From an uncultured bacterium (GTDB lineage: Bacteria; Krumholzibacteriota; Krumholzibacteriia; LZORAL124-64-63): a stretch of DNA of 64,000 bases. How positions within the stretch are numbered: position 1 is the first letter of the stretch; every line of letters starts with the position of its first letter. Positions 24,763 through 32,541 of this stretch are shown piece after piece. The position numbers were made by a program, and so were the translations under genes. The stretch covers positions 1 through 64,000 of the forward strand of contig CALEMW010000009.1 in NCBI GenBank assembly GCA_937910695.1. The letters are read 5' to 3'. The notes under the pieces are model-generated. The model saw only the letters and a program-made list of their open reading frames with translations, made no database searches and was not told the origin of the DNA.

Positions 24763-25661
24763 AGGAAGCAACCGCAAGCTCCATCAGGACGATCGGCTTG
24801 TTCGGCAATCCTGAGAAATCCCAGATCGATGCAGCCATCGCGACCGTCCGCTCGCTGGCTGAAGCTGCGGGCGTCGATGTGATCGTGACGAAGGCCCTGC
24901 TTCCTCATGCGATGGAGCCCGTCACGGGCGTGGATCACGAGGAGTTGGCCGTGCGTTCCGACGTGATCGTCGCCTTCGGCGGTGACGGCACCATGCTCCG
25001 TGCCGCGCGCACCATCGGTGATCATGGCACGCCTCTGCTTGGCATCAACCTGGGTTCCCTCGGCTATCTCACCGACATACCCCTGAACGAACTCAGCGAT
25101 GCCATCGGCGCTCTCTTACGCGGCGAATTCCACGTTGTCGAGCGTAAGCGAATCGCCGGCGCCATCCGACACAAGGGCGGGGAAGTGTGCAACTTCCGCG
25201 CATTGAACGACATCGTCGTCAACATGGGCCCGCTGCCCAGGGCCTTGGATATGGAAATCCGCCTGGACCGTTCGACCATGGGACGCTTTCTCGGCGACGG
25301 ACTCATCGTGAGCACGACCACGGGCTCGACGGCCTACAACCTGTCAGCCGGCGGCCCCATCGTACACCCAAGCGTCGGCGGCTATCTCATCACGCCTATC
25401 TGCCCTCACAGCCTGGCGGTGCGGCCAATTCTGGTACCCGAGTCCATGAAGGTGGAACTCAAGCTCCACGATGTGGGGCAGGGCGCGACCTTGACCGCCG
25501 ACGGCCAGGCAGCCGTGCCTCTGGGGAAGGGGGATCGCGTGACCTACGCAATCGACTCCTCGACTGTCCGTCTGATCAAATTTGCCAATTCCGACTTCTT
25601 CCGGGCCATGCGCCGCAAGCTCAAATGGGGCGCCATCAAGCGCCGACCCTCGAGGGGTTGA
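24759..25661 (+). CDS. nadK: NAD kinase
   Basis: A 300-residue enzyme phosphorylating NAD to NADP. The catalytic GGDGTMLRAAR motif, NLGSLGYLTD, and TGSTAYNLSAGGPIVHP are all present. The GTG start at 24759 overlaps the dxs stop (GTGA). NADPH supply is needed for the MEP pathway, but the link to dxs is likely just operon economy. recN starts 3 bases after the stop. Confidence 0.96.
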   Translation: MKEATASSIRTIGLFGNPEKSQIDAAIATVRSLAEAAGVDVIVTKALLPHAMEPVTGVDHEELAVRSDVIVAFGGDGTMLRAARTIGDHGTPLLGINLGSLGYLTDIPLNELSDAIGALLRGEFHVVERKRIAGAIRHKGGEVCNFRALNDIVVNMGPLPRALDMEIRLDRSTMGRFLGDGLIVSTTTGSTAYNLSAGGPIVHPSVGGYLITPICPHSLAVRPILVPESMKVELKLHDVGQGATLTADGQAAVPLGKGDRVTYAIDSSTVRLIKFANSDFFRAMRRKLKWGAIKRRPSRG

Positions 25662-25664
25662 GCC

Positions 25665-27386
25665 GTGCTGCTCGAACTGCGGATCGGACAACTGGGGCTC
25701 GTGGACGAACTGGTTCTGCCCGTGGACCAGGGACTGACCATGCTCACCGGCGAAACCGGCGCCGGGAAATCGATGATCGCCGGCGCCCTGTCATTGCTGT
25801 GCGGCGGCCGCGTACCCAAGGACCTGGTACGTGAAGGCGAGGATATCGGCTGGGTCGAGGCGGTCTTCGATCTCGGTGATTCACCGCTCCGAACCGCAGA
25901 GATCCGCAGGGCCGGAATTCGTCTCGGCGAAGATTCTGTCCTCGTTCTGAGGCGGGAACTGCGGCGTGAAGGACGGAGCCGCGTGATGATCAACGGGTTG
26001 CTGTCGTCACTTCCCGTGCTCGAACGCATCGGTCCGACCTTGCTTTCCATCCAGAGCCAACATCAGCAACTCACCCTTTCACGGGCCGGTTTCGCCAGGG
26101 ATTACCTTGACGAGGCTCTTCAGTTGGAGGATCTCCGCATCGCTATGCGCAACGCATGGTCGGACTGGGGAGAAGCATGCACGGAGTTGGAACGCTTCGA
26201 GGACGATATGCGGGCGGCGGGCGAACAGGCCGACCTGTGGCGTTACCAACACGACGAGCTCAAGTCTGCAGGACTCGATCCAGAAGAAGAACAATCTCTG
26301 TCCGAGCGGTTGGCCGTACTCCAGGACATCGCCCGGTTACGACAGGCGGCGGCCTTGGCGTTGTCGCTGGTGGCCGATGATCGCGCTGCCGGGGAACTCC
26401 TCGGAAAGGCTTCGTCAAGTCTTCCCCACACCGAGACACCCATCCGGGCCCTGGAAGAAGCACGCAGCGCCCTGCTCGATGCCCAGGAGTACGCCAACCA
26501 GGCTGCTGCCCAACTCGAGCGCTTCCTCGACAGTCTCGACCTCGACGGCGGAAGCCTCGACGAGCTACAGGAGCGCAAGGCTCTCTACGAGGACATGAGG
26601 CGCAAGTACAGCCGGAGCATCCCTGAACTCATCTCGTATCTTGAGCTTCTCTCGCATCGTTTGGAGCTTCACAATTCGGCGGAAACCGGACTGACGTCGC
26701 GACGCGATGCCGTCGAGGAGGCGAAGACTCGCGTGGAATATACCGCGGCTCAGCTTGGTGCGGCTCGTCGAAGTGGAGTCACCGAGGTGAGCCGTCGGGC
26801 TCTCGAAATCATTCGCCCCCTGGCTCTCGCAGACCTCGAACTCGCTTTCGTCATCGCCCATCAAGATGATCCGACTTCCAAATTTGTCCAGGCTGGACGA
26901 TCCGTCGCGGTCGATTCCCGAGGTGCCGACCTGGTGACCCTTGAGGTGAAGACCAATAAGGGCGAGGCACAGCGTGATGTGACTGCCGTTGCTTCGGGCG
27001 GCGAGCGGTCAAGGATCTACCTCGGCCTGACCGCATTGGTGCGGGGAAATCTCGAGCCACCCCTGCTCCTGCTGGACGAAATCGACGCCGGGCTCGGCTT
27101 GGATGCAGCCAGGCCGGTGGCCCGACTGCTCCGTACTTTGGCGGGTGAGGGGCAGGTGCTGTGCATCACCCACCTGCCGACCATGGCAGTGCACGGACGC
27201 CGGCACTGGCGCGCAGTGAAGAACGAAGTGGCCGGGCGGACGATTCTCGACGTGCAGCGTGTCGAAGACGAAGATCGCGTTCTCGAGCTCGAAAGGCTTC
27301 TCGGTGGCGAAGATCGTGATTCAGACGCCCACTCCCGCCGTGCTTTCGCCCGCGAACTGTTGAAGGAAGCCGAAGCCGGCAGGTAA
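25665..27386 (+). CDS. recN: DNA repair protein RecN
   Basis: SMC-like ATPase of 573 residues acting in double-strand break repair. The N-terminal Walker A is GETGAGKSMI, followed by a central coiled-coil region (about 150-380), then the signature ASGGERSRIYLGL and Walker B LLLLDEIDAGLG with the D-loop. Normal length for RecN. The GTG start is inferred from the LRIGQLGLVDEL beginning seen across the family. Confidence 0.95.
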   Translation: MLLELRIGQLGLVDELVLPVDQGLTMLTGETGAGKSMIAGALSLLCGGRVPKDLVREGEDIGWVEAVFDLGDSPLRTAEIRRAGIRLGEDSVLVLRRELRREGRSRVMINGLLSSLPVLERIGPTLLSIQSQHQQLTLSRAGFARDYLDEALQLEDLRIAMRNAWSDWGEACTELERFEDDMRAAGEQADLWRYQHDELKSAGLDPEEEQSLSERLAVLQDIARLRQAAALALSLVADDRAAGELLGKASSSLPHTETPIRALEEARSALLDAQEYANQAAAQLERFLDSLDLDGGSLDELQERKALYEDMRRKYSRSIPELISYLELLSHRLELHNSAETGLTSRRDAVEEAKTRVEYTAAQLGAARRSGVTEVSRRALEIIRPLALADLELAFVIAHQDDPTSKFVQAGRSVAVDSRGADLVTLEVKTNKGEAQRDVTAVASGGERSRIYLGLTALVRGNLEPPLLLLDEIDAGLGLDAARPVARLLRTLAGEGQVLCITHLPTMAVHGRRHWRAVKNEVAGRTILDVQRVEDEDRVLELERLLGGEDRDSDAHSRRAFARELLKEAEAGR

Positions 27387-27401
27387 TCGGGTATTTGAAC
27401 A

Positions 27402-27430
27402 TTGACCGTGCGGGGGGCATGACCCATTAT
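27402..27430 (+). promoter_or_regulatory. Sigma-70-type promoter for tRNA-Arg(CCG)
   Basis: TTGACC (27402-27407), a 17-base spacer, then CATTAT (27425-27430). The tRNA begins 17 bases downstream. Confidence 0.65.
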
Positions 27431-27446
27431 TCCCGCACTCAACGGT

Positions 27447-27523
27447 GCGCCCGTAGCTCAGCTGGATAGAGCGTCTGCCTCCGGAGCAGAAGGTCGTGGG
27501 TTCGAATCCCGCCGGGCGTACCA
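27447..27523 (+). tRNA. tRNA-Arg (anticodon CCG)
   Basis: A 77-base cloverleaf: acceptor GCGCCCG/CGGGCGT (G1-T72 wobble), anticodon stem TCTGC/GCAGA with loop CTCCGGA (CCG at 27481-27483), T arm GTGGGTTCGAATCCCGC, discriminator A and encoded CCA. No terminator follows before the small ORF at 27545. Confidence 0.95.
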
Positions 27524-27544
27524 CTCAAACCCCTTGGATCCGCC

Positions 27545-27742
27545 ATGCTCTCCAAGCTGTTCCTTCTCTTCGGTTGTTTTATGATCTGGCGCATGCTGCG
27601 TTCGGTGTTCGGCAGGGCCCTGCGGGGTCAGAGGCCTGCTTCGGATATAGGCGGGACCGACGAGGCACCTCCTTATGACAACCTCTCACGTCAGGACATC
27701 AGCGATGCGGACTTCGAGGAAATCGAGGACGAGCGTCCGTGA
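27545..27742 (+). CDS. Small membrane protein of unknown function
   Basis: A 65-residue protein: an N-terminal hydrophobic helix (KLFLLFGCFMIWRML), a basic stretch, then an acidic tail ending SDADFEEIEDERP. This pattern (one helix, basic neck, acidic DADFEEIE tail) recurs in small uncharacterised proteins, but I cannot name the family. No good ribosome site is visible; it may be made from the tRNA-Arg read-through transcript. The next frame overlaps or abuts it. Confidence 0.6.
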   Translation: MLSKLFLLFGCFMIWRMLRSVFGRALRGQRPASDIGGTDEAPPYDNLSRQDISDADFEEIEDERP

Positions 27743-27800
27743 GAACCCCTTCCGCTCACGATTCGAGGGCGATGCGGATCTGTTTCCATTGCGGCAATCC

Positions 27801-28082
27801 ATGCGATGCCGCGAGGAATTCGTTCAGCGCCTGGTGCTGTCGCTGGTCCAAGCGGGGTTTTTGACGGCCCTCGTTCTGCTGATCTGGTCGATCCACAGGG
27901 CATTCGTGCGCCACGGAACTCATGCTGCTGCCTGGATCGAGCCCGCCTGCCTGCTCCTGGTCGTGTTCACGGCCCTGTCGCTTGCCAGGAAAATCGTCAG
28001 CAATGTCCGGGATGCGCTCTTGGCCCGTGCGGAATACAAGCGTTTGGCGGCTGAGATCGCCGCCCTGAAGGATGGTGCTTGA
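27801..28082 (+). CDS. Hypothetical two-helix membrane protein
   Basis: Residues code for two clear membrane helices (LVLSLVQAGFLTALVLLIW and CLLLVVFTALSLA) and a short helical Ala/Glu-rich tail, 93 residues from the ATG at 27801. The frame stays open upstream to 27675, overlapping the previous gene. That part is Ser/Arg-rich and not convincing, although a start a little upstream of 27801 (TTG 27789) is possible. No family recognised. Confidence 0.55.
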   Translation: MRCREEFVQRLVLSLVQAGFLTALVLLIWSIHRAFVRHGTHAAAWIEPACLLLVVFTALSLARKIVSNVRDALLARAEYKRLAAEIAALKDGA

Positions 28083-28209
28083 TCCCCAGAGCCGGGAATG
28101 GCACCCTATGATCGACTTTTCTGTCAATGATCGCGCTGATGCGTCGATGAATCTAAGATGTTGGTGCCGTAAGCACTCGTGTCTCATCAGACGAACAAAG
28201 AGGAAGCCC

Positions 28210-29505
28210 GTGAACATCTGCGACAGGTTCAAAAACAGGGAAGCACGTCTGGGCGTGATCGGACTCGGTTATGTGGGATTGCCGCTGGCCATCGAGTATA
28301 CCAAAGCAGGCTTTACGGTTGTCGGGATCGATCTCGATGAACGAAAAGTTTCCGCCCTGAACAGGGGCGAAAGCTACATCATCGACGTGCCCTCCAGTGA
28401 AGTCGCCGACGCCGTAGCAAAAGGGTTGCTGAAGGCCAGCACGGACCCGGCCGACTTAGCCGAGTGCGACAGCGTCAACATCTGCGTTCCGACCCCGTTG
28501 GGCAAGACCCAGGACCCGGATGTCAGCTACATTCAAGCCGCCGTGGAAGGCATTGTGCCGAACCTGCACGACGGCATGCTGGTGATCCTGGAGAGCACGA
28601 CGTATCCAGGCACCTGCGAAGAAGTGATTCTGCCGCGATTGACCGAGACAGGGCTGACCGTCGGCAGGGATTTCTTCCTGGCCTTCTCGCCCGAACGGGT
28701 GGATCCCGGCAATCCGGTCTACCAGACCAAGAATATTCCGAAGGTGGTGGGCGGGGTCACAGAACGGTGCTCGGAGGCGGCGGCCTGCCTGTACGGCGAG
28801 GTCATGGACTCGGTCGTTCCGGTATCGAGCGCGCGTGTCGCCGAAACTGTCAAGCTGCTCGAGAACACTTTCCGCAGCGTGAACATCGCTCTGGTCAACG
28901 AGATCGCTCTGATGTGCAACTCCATGGATATCAATGTCTGGGAGGTCATCGATGCGGCGGCGACGAAGCCCTTCGGCTTCATGCCGTTCTATCCGGGGCC
29001 CGGCCTTGGAGGGCATTGCATACCCATCGACCCCTTCTATCTCTCGTGGAAAGCCAAGCAGGCAGGATCGGAAGCCAGATTCATAGAGCTGGCGGGTCTC
29101 GTGAACGGCTCCATGCCGAAATACGTGGTGAGCCTTGTCACCGATGCCTTGAACGATCTGGGTCGTTCGATCAAGGGCACCCGCATCCTGCTGGTGGGTG
29201 TGGCGTACAAACCTAACATTGACGACGTGCGGGAATCGCCGGCTCTCGATATCATGGGACTGTTGCAGAAGCGCGGGGGAGAGGTCAGCTGGTACGATCC
29301 CCATGTGGAGTCGCTATCGGGATTCGATGCCTGTAAACGCGTTTCGGACTGGACCCTCGAAGAACTCGGCCGTCATGACATCGCCGTGATCGTCACGCCG
29401 CATCGGAACGTGGATCACAGCCTGCTTATCGAGGCGGGCGTTCGGATCGTCGATACGCGCAATGCGCTCAAGGGAATCCAAAACGATTTGATAACGAGAC
29501 TGTAG
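28210..29505 (+). CDS. UDP-N-acetylglucosamine/galactosamine 6-dehydrogenase (WbpA-like)
   Basis: NAD-dependent nucleotide-sugar dehydrogenase of 431 residues that oxidises C6 of a UDP-HexNAc to the uronic acid. N-terminal Rossmann motif GLGYVGLPLAIEYTKAGF; the family catalytic segment is GGHCIPIDPFYLSWKA (active-site Cys), and the C-terminal NAD/UDP-binding part has GVAYKPNIDDVRESPA. The PIDPFYLSWKA form resembles WbpA-type UDP-HexNAc enzymes more than UDP-glucose dehydrogenases. GTG 28210 has AGAGGAAG upstream. It is followed at short spacing by an epimerase and a Wza-like protein. Confidence 0.9.
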   Translation: MNICDRFKNREARLGVIGLGYVGLPLAIEYTKAGFTVVGIDLDERKVSALNRGESYIIDVPSSEVADAVAKGLLKASTDPADLAECDSVNICVPTPLGKTQDPDVSYIQAAVEGIVPNLHDGMLVILESTTYPGTCEEVILPRLTETGLTVGRDFFLAFSPERVDPGNPVYQTKNIPKVVGGVTERCSEAAACLYGEVMDSVVPVSSARVAETVKLLENTFRSVNIALVNEIALMCNSMDINVWEVIDAAATKPFGFMPFYPGPGLGGHCIPIDPFYLSWKAKQAGSEARFIELAGLVNGSMPKYVVSLVTDALNDLGRSIKGTRILLVGVAYKPNIDDVRESPALDIMGLLQKRGGEVSWYDPHVESLSGFDACKRVSDWTLEELGRHDIAVIVTPHRNVDHSLLIEAGVRIVDTRNALKGIQNDLITRL

Positions 29506-29526
29506 CTATAGGGACAAGGAGGGAAC

Positions 29527-30468
29527 ATGTCGCATTGTCTGGTCACCGGAGGAGCCGGTTTCATTGGATCCCATCTCGCTCACGCTTTGGTGGAGCAGGG
29601 GTGGACGGTCCGAATTTTGGACAACCTGTCCACCGGTCACGAATATAATATGGCTGCTTTTCGCGAGCGCGTGGAATTCGTGGAGGGCTCGATCACCGAC
29701 GCCGGGACAGCTCGCCGCTGTTGCGAGGGCGTGGACGTCGTGTTCCACGAGGCTGCGTTGGCGTCGGTACCGCGCAGCGTGGCGGATCCCTATGAATCGA
29801 ACCGCCACAACGTGGATGGTACCCTGACGATGCTCATCGCAGCCCGGGACGCCGGCGTGAAACGCTTCGTCTATGCTGCGAGCAGCTCCGCCTACGGGGA
29901 CAATCCTGAACTGCCGAAGACCGAGGACATGCGTTACGCCCCGATGTCTCCCTACGCCGTGAACAAGTACGTGGGTGAGCTGTACTTGTCGGTCTTCGAT
30001 CAGCTCTACGACTTGAGTTGCGTGGGTGTACGTTATTTCAATGTCTTTGGACCGAGGCAGGACCCGCAGAGCCAGTATGCAGCGGTCATCCCGCTGTTCA
30101 TCACGAAGGCACTCGCGGGAGAAGCCCCTGTGATCAACGGCGACGGCAGTTTCTCTCGGGATTTCACGTTCATCGACAACGTGGTCCATGCGAACATCTG
30201 TGCGGCGAAGGCGGACCATCCCGGCGGCCGGACGGTGAATGTGGCCTGCGGAGACCGGGTGTCCCTGAACGAACTCTACGACTTGATCCAGAAGCACGCG
30301 GGGACGGATATTCCCGCGGTCTACGGACCGGTAAGGGCCGGGGATGTACCCCATTCCCAGGCTGACATCTCCCTGGCGAAAACGGTCATCGGGTACGAGC
30401 CGATCGTCGATTTCGCCACGGGGCTCGAACGGACCGTGGCCTGGTACAAGCAATCTCAACCGGCATGA
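29527..30468 (+). CDS. NAD-dependent UDP-sugar 4-epimerase (WbpP/GalE-like SDR)
   Basis: Extended short-chain dehydrogenase of 313 residues. GGAGFIGSHLAHAL is the NAD motif, and SSSAYGD with YAVNK gives the catalytic Ser-Tyr-Lys set. It probably interconverts UDP-GlcNAc(A) and UDP-GalNAc(A), given the upstream dehydrogenase (21-base gap), a pairing typical of O-antigen and capsule clusters. SD AAGGAGGG precedes the ATG. A UDP-glucose substrate is not excluded. Confidence 0.9.
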   Translation: MSHCLVTGGAGFIGSHLAHALVEQGWTVRILDNLSTGHEYNMAAFRERVEFVEGSITDAGTARRCCEGVDVVFHEAALASVPRSVADPYESNRHNVDGTLTMLIAARDAGVKRFVYAASSSAYGDNPELPKTEDMRYAPMSPYAVNKYVGELYLSVFDQLYDLSCVGVRYFNVFGPRQDPQSQYAAVIPLFITKALAGEAPVINGDGSFSRDFTFIDNVVHANICAAKADHPGGRTVNVACGDRVSLNELYDLIQKHAGTDIPAVYGPVRAGDVPHSQADISLAKTVIGYEPIVDFATGLERTVAWYKQSQPA

Positions 30469-30490
30469 AACGCCCGATGGAGGTCGTCCG

Positions 30491-31435
30491 ATGAAGCGAA
30501 CCCTCACGATCGCGATGCTGATGATCGTCGTGATGACGGCCGCAGGCTCGGCCGTCGCCCAGACGGCGACGGACTATCGCCTCGGACCAGGCGATGTCGT
30601 CCAGCTCAACGTGCTCCAGCAGGCGTCCCTCGATCGTGAACTGCAGATCCGACCCGATGGCTCTGCGGTCGTGCCGGTGATCGGAGAGATCGAACTGGCC
30701 GGCCTGACGACCAGGGAGGCCGAGGAGCTTCTGACCTCGAAGCTCCGCCTCTTCAATCGCGACATCCAGGATGTGTCGTTGACGGTGACCCAGTACAACT
30801 CTCTGCGCGTGTATGTTCTAGGGGCAGTGGAGAATCCCGGCAGTTTCACCTTCGATGCGCCGCCGACCCTATGGGATGTCATCCGCGAGGCGGGGGGGAT
30901 CGGGCCCGATGCCAATCCAGCCGCGGTCAGGATCGTTACGGTCCGCGAAAGCCGAACGACGAACACGACCCATGACTTGACTCCGTTCCTATCAGGGACC
31001 GGGCCGGCGCCTGAAATCGAACTATTGTCCGGAGACACGATCATCGTGCCGACGTCCACAGAGGTTACGGTGTCGCCAACTACAGGCGTCCAGGTCTTCG
31101 GTGGTGTGTCAGCTGCCGGAACCTATACCATCTCCGAGCCGACGCGTCTGATGTCCGTATTGATGCTCGCAGGAGCTCCCGCCGAAACTGGCGATCTTGA
31201 AAAAGTATGGTGGGTTCATAAGCACGAAAACGGTAGTTACACTTCGAATTTGGTCGATCTCGACCTCTTTTTGGAGATGGGAGACCTCGCCGGGAATCCG
31301 ATGATCCATCCCGGCGACACCGTGCACATGCAGCGCCGCGTCCCTGGTTTCTGGCGAACGACCTACCCGATCATCCTCGGGACGATCAGCACGGCTGCGG
31401 CCATTGCCTATACCCTTTATAGACTGCAGAACTAA
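30491..31435 (+). CDS. Polysaccharide export protein, Wza/SLBB family
   Basis: A 314-residue protein. An N-terminal signal peptide (ending near SAVA-QT) lacks a lipobox cysteine. Residues about 27-110 are the poly-export domain (DYRLGPGDVVQLNV), followed by two SLBB-type segments (VYVLGAVENPGSF and VQVFGGVSAAGTY). A hydrophobic C-terminal helix (YPIILGTISTAAAIAY) could span the outer membrane as in Wza. ATG 30491 follows GGAGG. It likely forms the export channel for the glycan built by the neighbouring genes. No Wzc-type kinase is in the window. Confidence 0.88.
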   Translation: MKRTLTIAMLMIVVMTAAGSAVAQTATDYRLGPGDVVQLNVLQQASLDRELQIRPDGSAVVPVIGEIELAGLTTREAEELLTSKLRLFNRDIQDVSLTVTQYNSLRVYVLGAVENPGSFTFDAPPTLWDVIREAGGIGPDANPAAVRIVTVRESRTTNTTHDLTPFLSGTGPAPEIELLSGDTIIVPTSTEVTVSPTTGVQVFGGVSAAGTYTISEPTRLMSVLMLAGAPAETGDLEKVWWVHKHENGSYTSNLVDLDLFLEMGDLAGNPMIHPGDTVHMQRRVPGFWRTTYPIILGTISTAAAIAYTLYRLQN

Positions 31436-31440
31436 GATTC

Positions 31441-31463
31441 GGGGGCTGTCTGGGACGGCCCCC
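31441..31463 (+). terminator. Rho-independent terminator after the export gene
   Basis: The stem GGGGGCTGTC/GACGGCCCCC (one G-T pair) with loop TGG is followed by ATTATCCTT, 5 bases after the stop. The T tract is modest. Confidence 0.68.
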
Positions 31464-31503
31464 ATTATCCTTCTCAAGCTTTGCCAGCAGGACCCGAAAC
31501 CTC

Positions 31504-31532
31504 TTGAAGTGAGGGTCGAATTCCTGTAATCT
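31504..31532 (+). promoter_or_regulatory. Candidate sigma-70-type promoter for the sugar transferase gene
   Basis: TTGAAG (31504-31509), a 17-base spacer, then TAATCT (31527-31532), downstream of the export-gene terminator. Confidence 0.55.
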
Positions 31533-31562
31533 TGATGTGTTCACGCTCTTAATGCTTGAGCT

Positions 31563-31582
31563 ATGGTCATTATCATGACCAT
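31563..31582 (+). promoter_or_regulatory. Perfect 8-bp palindrome, possible operator
   Basis: ATGGTCAT and its exact complement ATGACCAT flank the 4 bases TATC. It lies about 24 bases after the predicted transcription start and 50 bases before the sugar transferase start, a place where a dimeric regulator could block transcription. No cognate regulator is identified. Confidence 0.5.
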
Positions 31583-31632
31583 GAGAATGCATCGTGAACA
31601 GGCGTTGGGGGACGCCGAAGGGGGGTCGAATC

Positions 31633-32424
31633 GTGGAAAGCACCAAAGGTGAGGCGCTGGAAAGGCCTCAGGGCCGTCTCATCGAAGTCCATCCAGGAGT
31701 GTGGATTCGCTCCGGTGCGAAGCGTTCGGTCGAAGACAGCCCGGTCATCGATCTTCTCATTGCACCCCCGACCCCGTATCTTTCGCTGGCCAAGCGCGTC
31801 TCCGATATTGTGATTTCGAGCTTTGCACTGCTTGCTTTCGGACTTCTGCTGCCTTTGTTGGCCGTCGCCATCAAACTGGACTCCCCGGGACCCGTCTTCT
31901 TCAAGCAATCACGCATCGGCATGGATCGGCGTCGCCGCCGCCGAGTGGACTGCGCCACCATCGCCGACCGCCGCACTGTCGTGTATCCCGGACGGCCTTT
32001 CAGCATCTACAAGCTGCGCACAATGAGACTCGACGCCGAAAAGAACGGACCCCAGTGGGCGTCGGTGGACGACAACAGGATCACGAGGGTGGGCAACTTC
32101 CTGCGCAAATCCCGTCTCGACGAATTCCCTCAGTTCGTGAATGTGCTTCAGGGAGAGATGAGTGTCATTGGTCCGCGCCCTGAGCGACTCTGCTTCATTC
32201 GCCAACTCGAGCAGGATGTGCCCTGCTATCTCGACCGTTTGGCTGTCATGCCCGGCATCACTGGGCTGGCCCAGGTCATCAACGGCTACGATACCGACCT
32301 GGATTCGGTCCGCCGCAAAGTGGCCCTGGACAGGCAGTATATCAGGAACCTGAGTTGGAAAACGGACCTCAGGATTTTCCTGATGACCTTCCGCGTTCTG
32401 TTCAGCGGCGACGGCGCCCATTGA
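31633..32424 (+). CDS. Undecaprenyl-phosphate sugar phosphotransferase (initiating transferase)
   Basis: A 263-residue monotopic phosphoglycosyl transferase (bacterial sugar transferase family; WbaP C-domain/PglC type) that puts the first sugar-phosphate onto undecaprenyl phosphate. One membrane helix (ISSFALLAFGLLLPLLAVAI), then DSPGPVFFKQSRIGMD with the catalytic Asp-like region, KLRTMRLDAE, LRKSRLDEFPQFVNVL, GPRPER and PGITGLAQVNG-like (PGITGLAQVING). An insertion rich in Arg after RIGMD is unusual. GTG 31633 is preferred over GTG 31594 because a G-run lies 7 bases upstream. Confidence 0.88.
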   Translation: MESTKGEALERPQGRLIEVHPGVWIRSGAKRSVEDSPVIDLLIAPPTPYLSLAKRVSDIVISSFALLAFGLLLPLLAVAIKLDSPGPVFFKQSRIGMDRRRRRRVDCATIADRRTVVYPGRPFSIYKLRTMRLDAEKNGPQWASVDDNRITRVGNFLRKSRLDEFPQFVNVLQGEMSVIGPRPERLCFIRQLEQDVPCYLDRLAVMPGITGLAQVINGYDTDLDSVRRKVALDRQYIRNLSWKTDLRIFLMTFRVLFSGDGAH

Positions 32425-32541
32425 GTCGGTGCCCGCGTCGAGCGGATCGCGAATCAACTGGATGTTGCACGACGCGCCTCCGACCCCGATAATCCCCACG
32501 ACATGATTGTTCCCGATCACCTCATCCCGCCGGGCGGAAGT

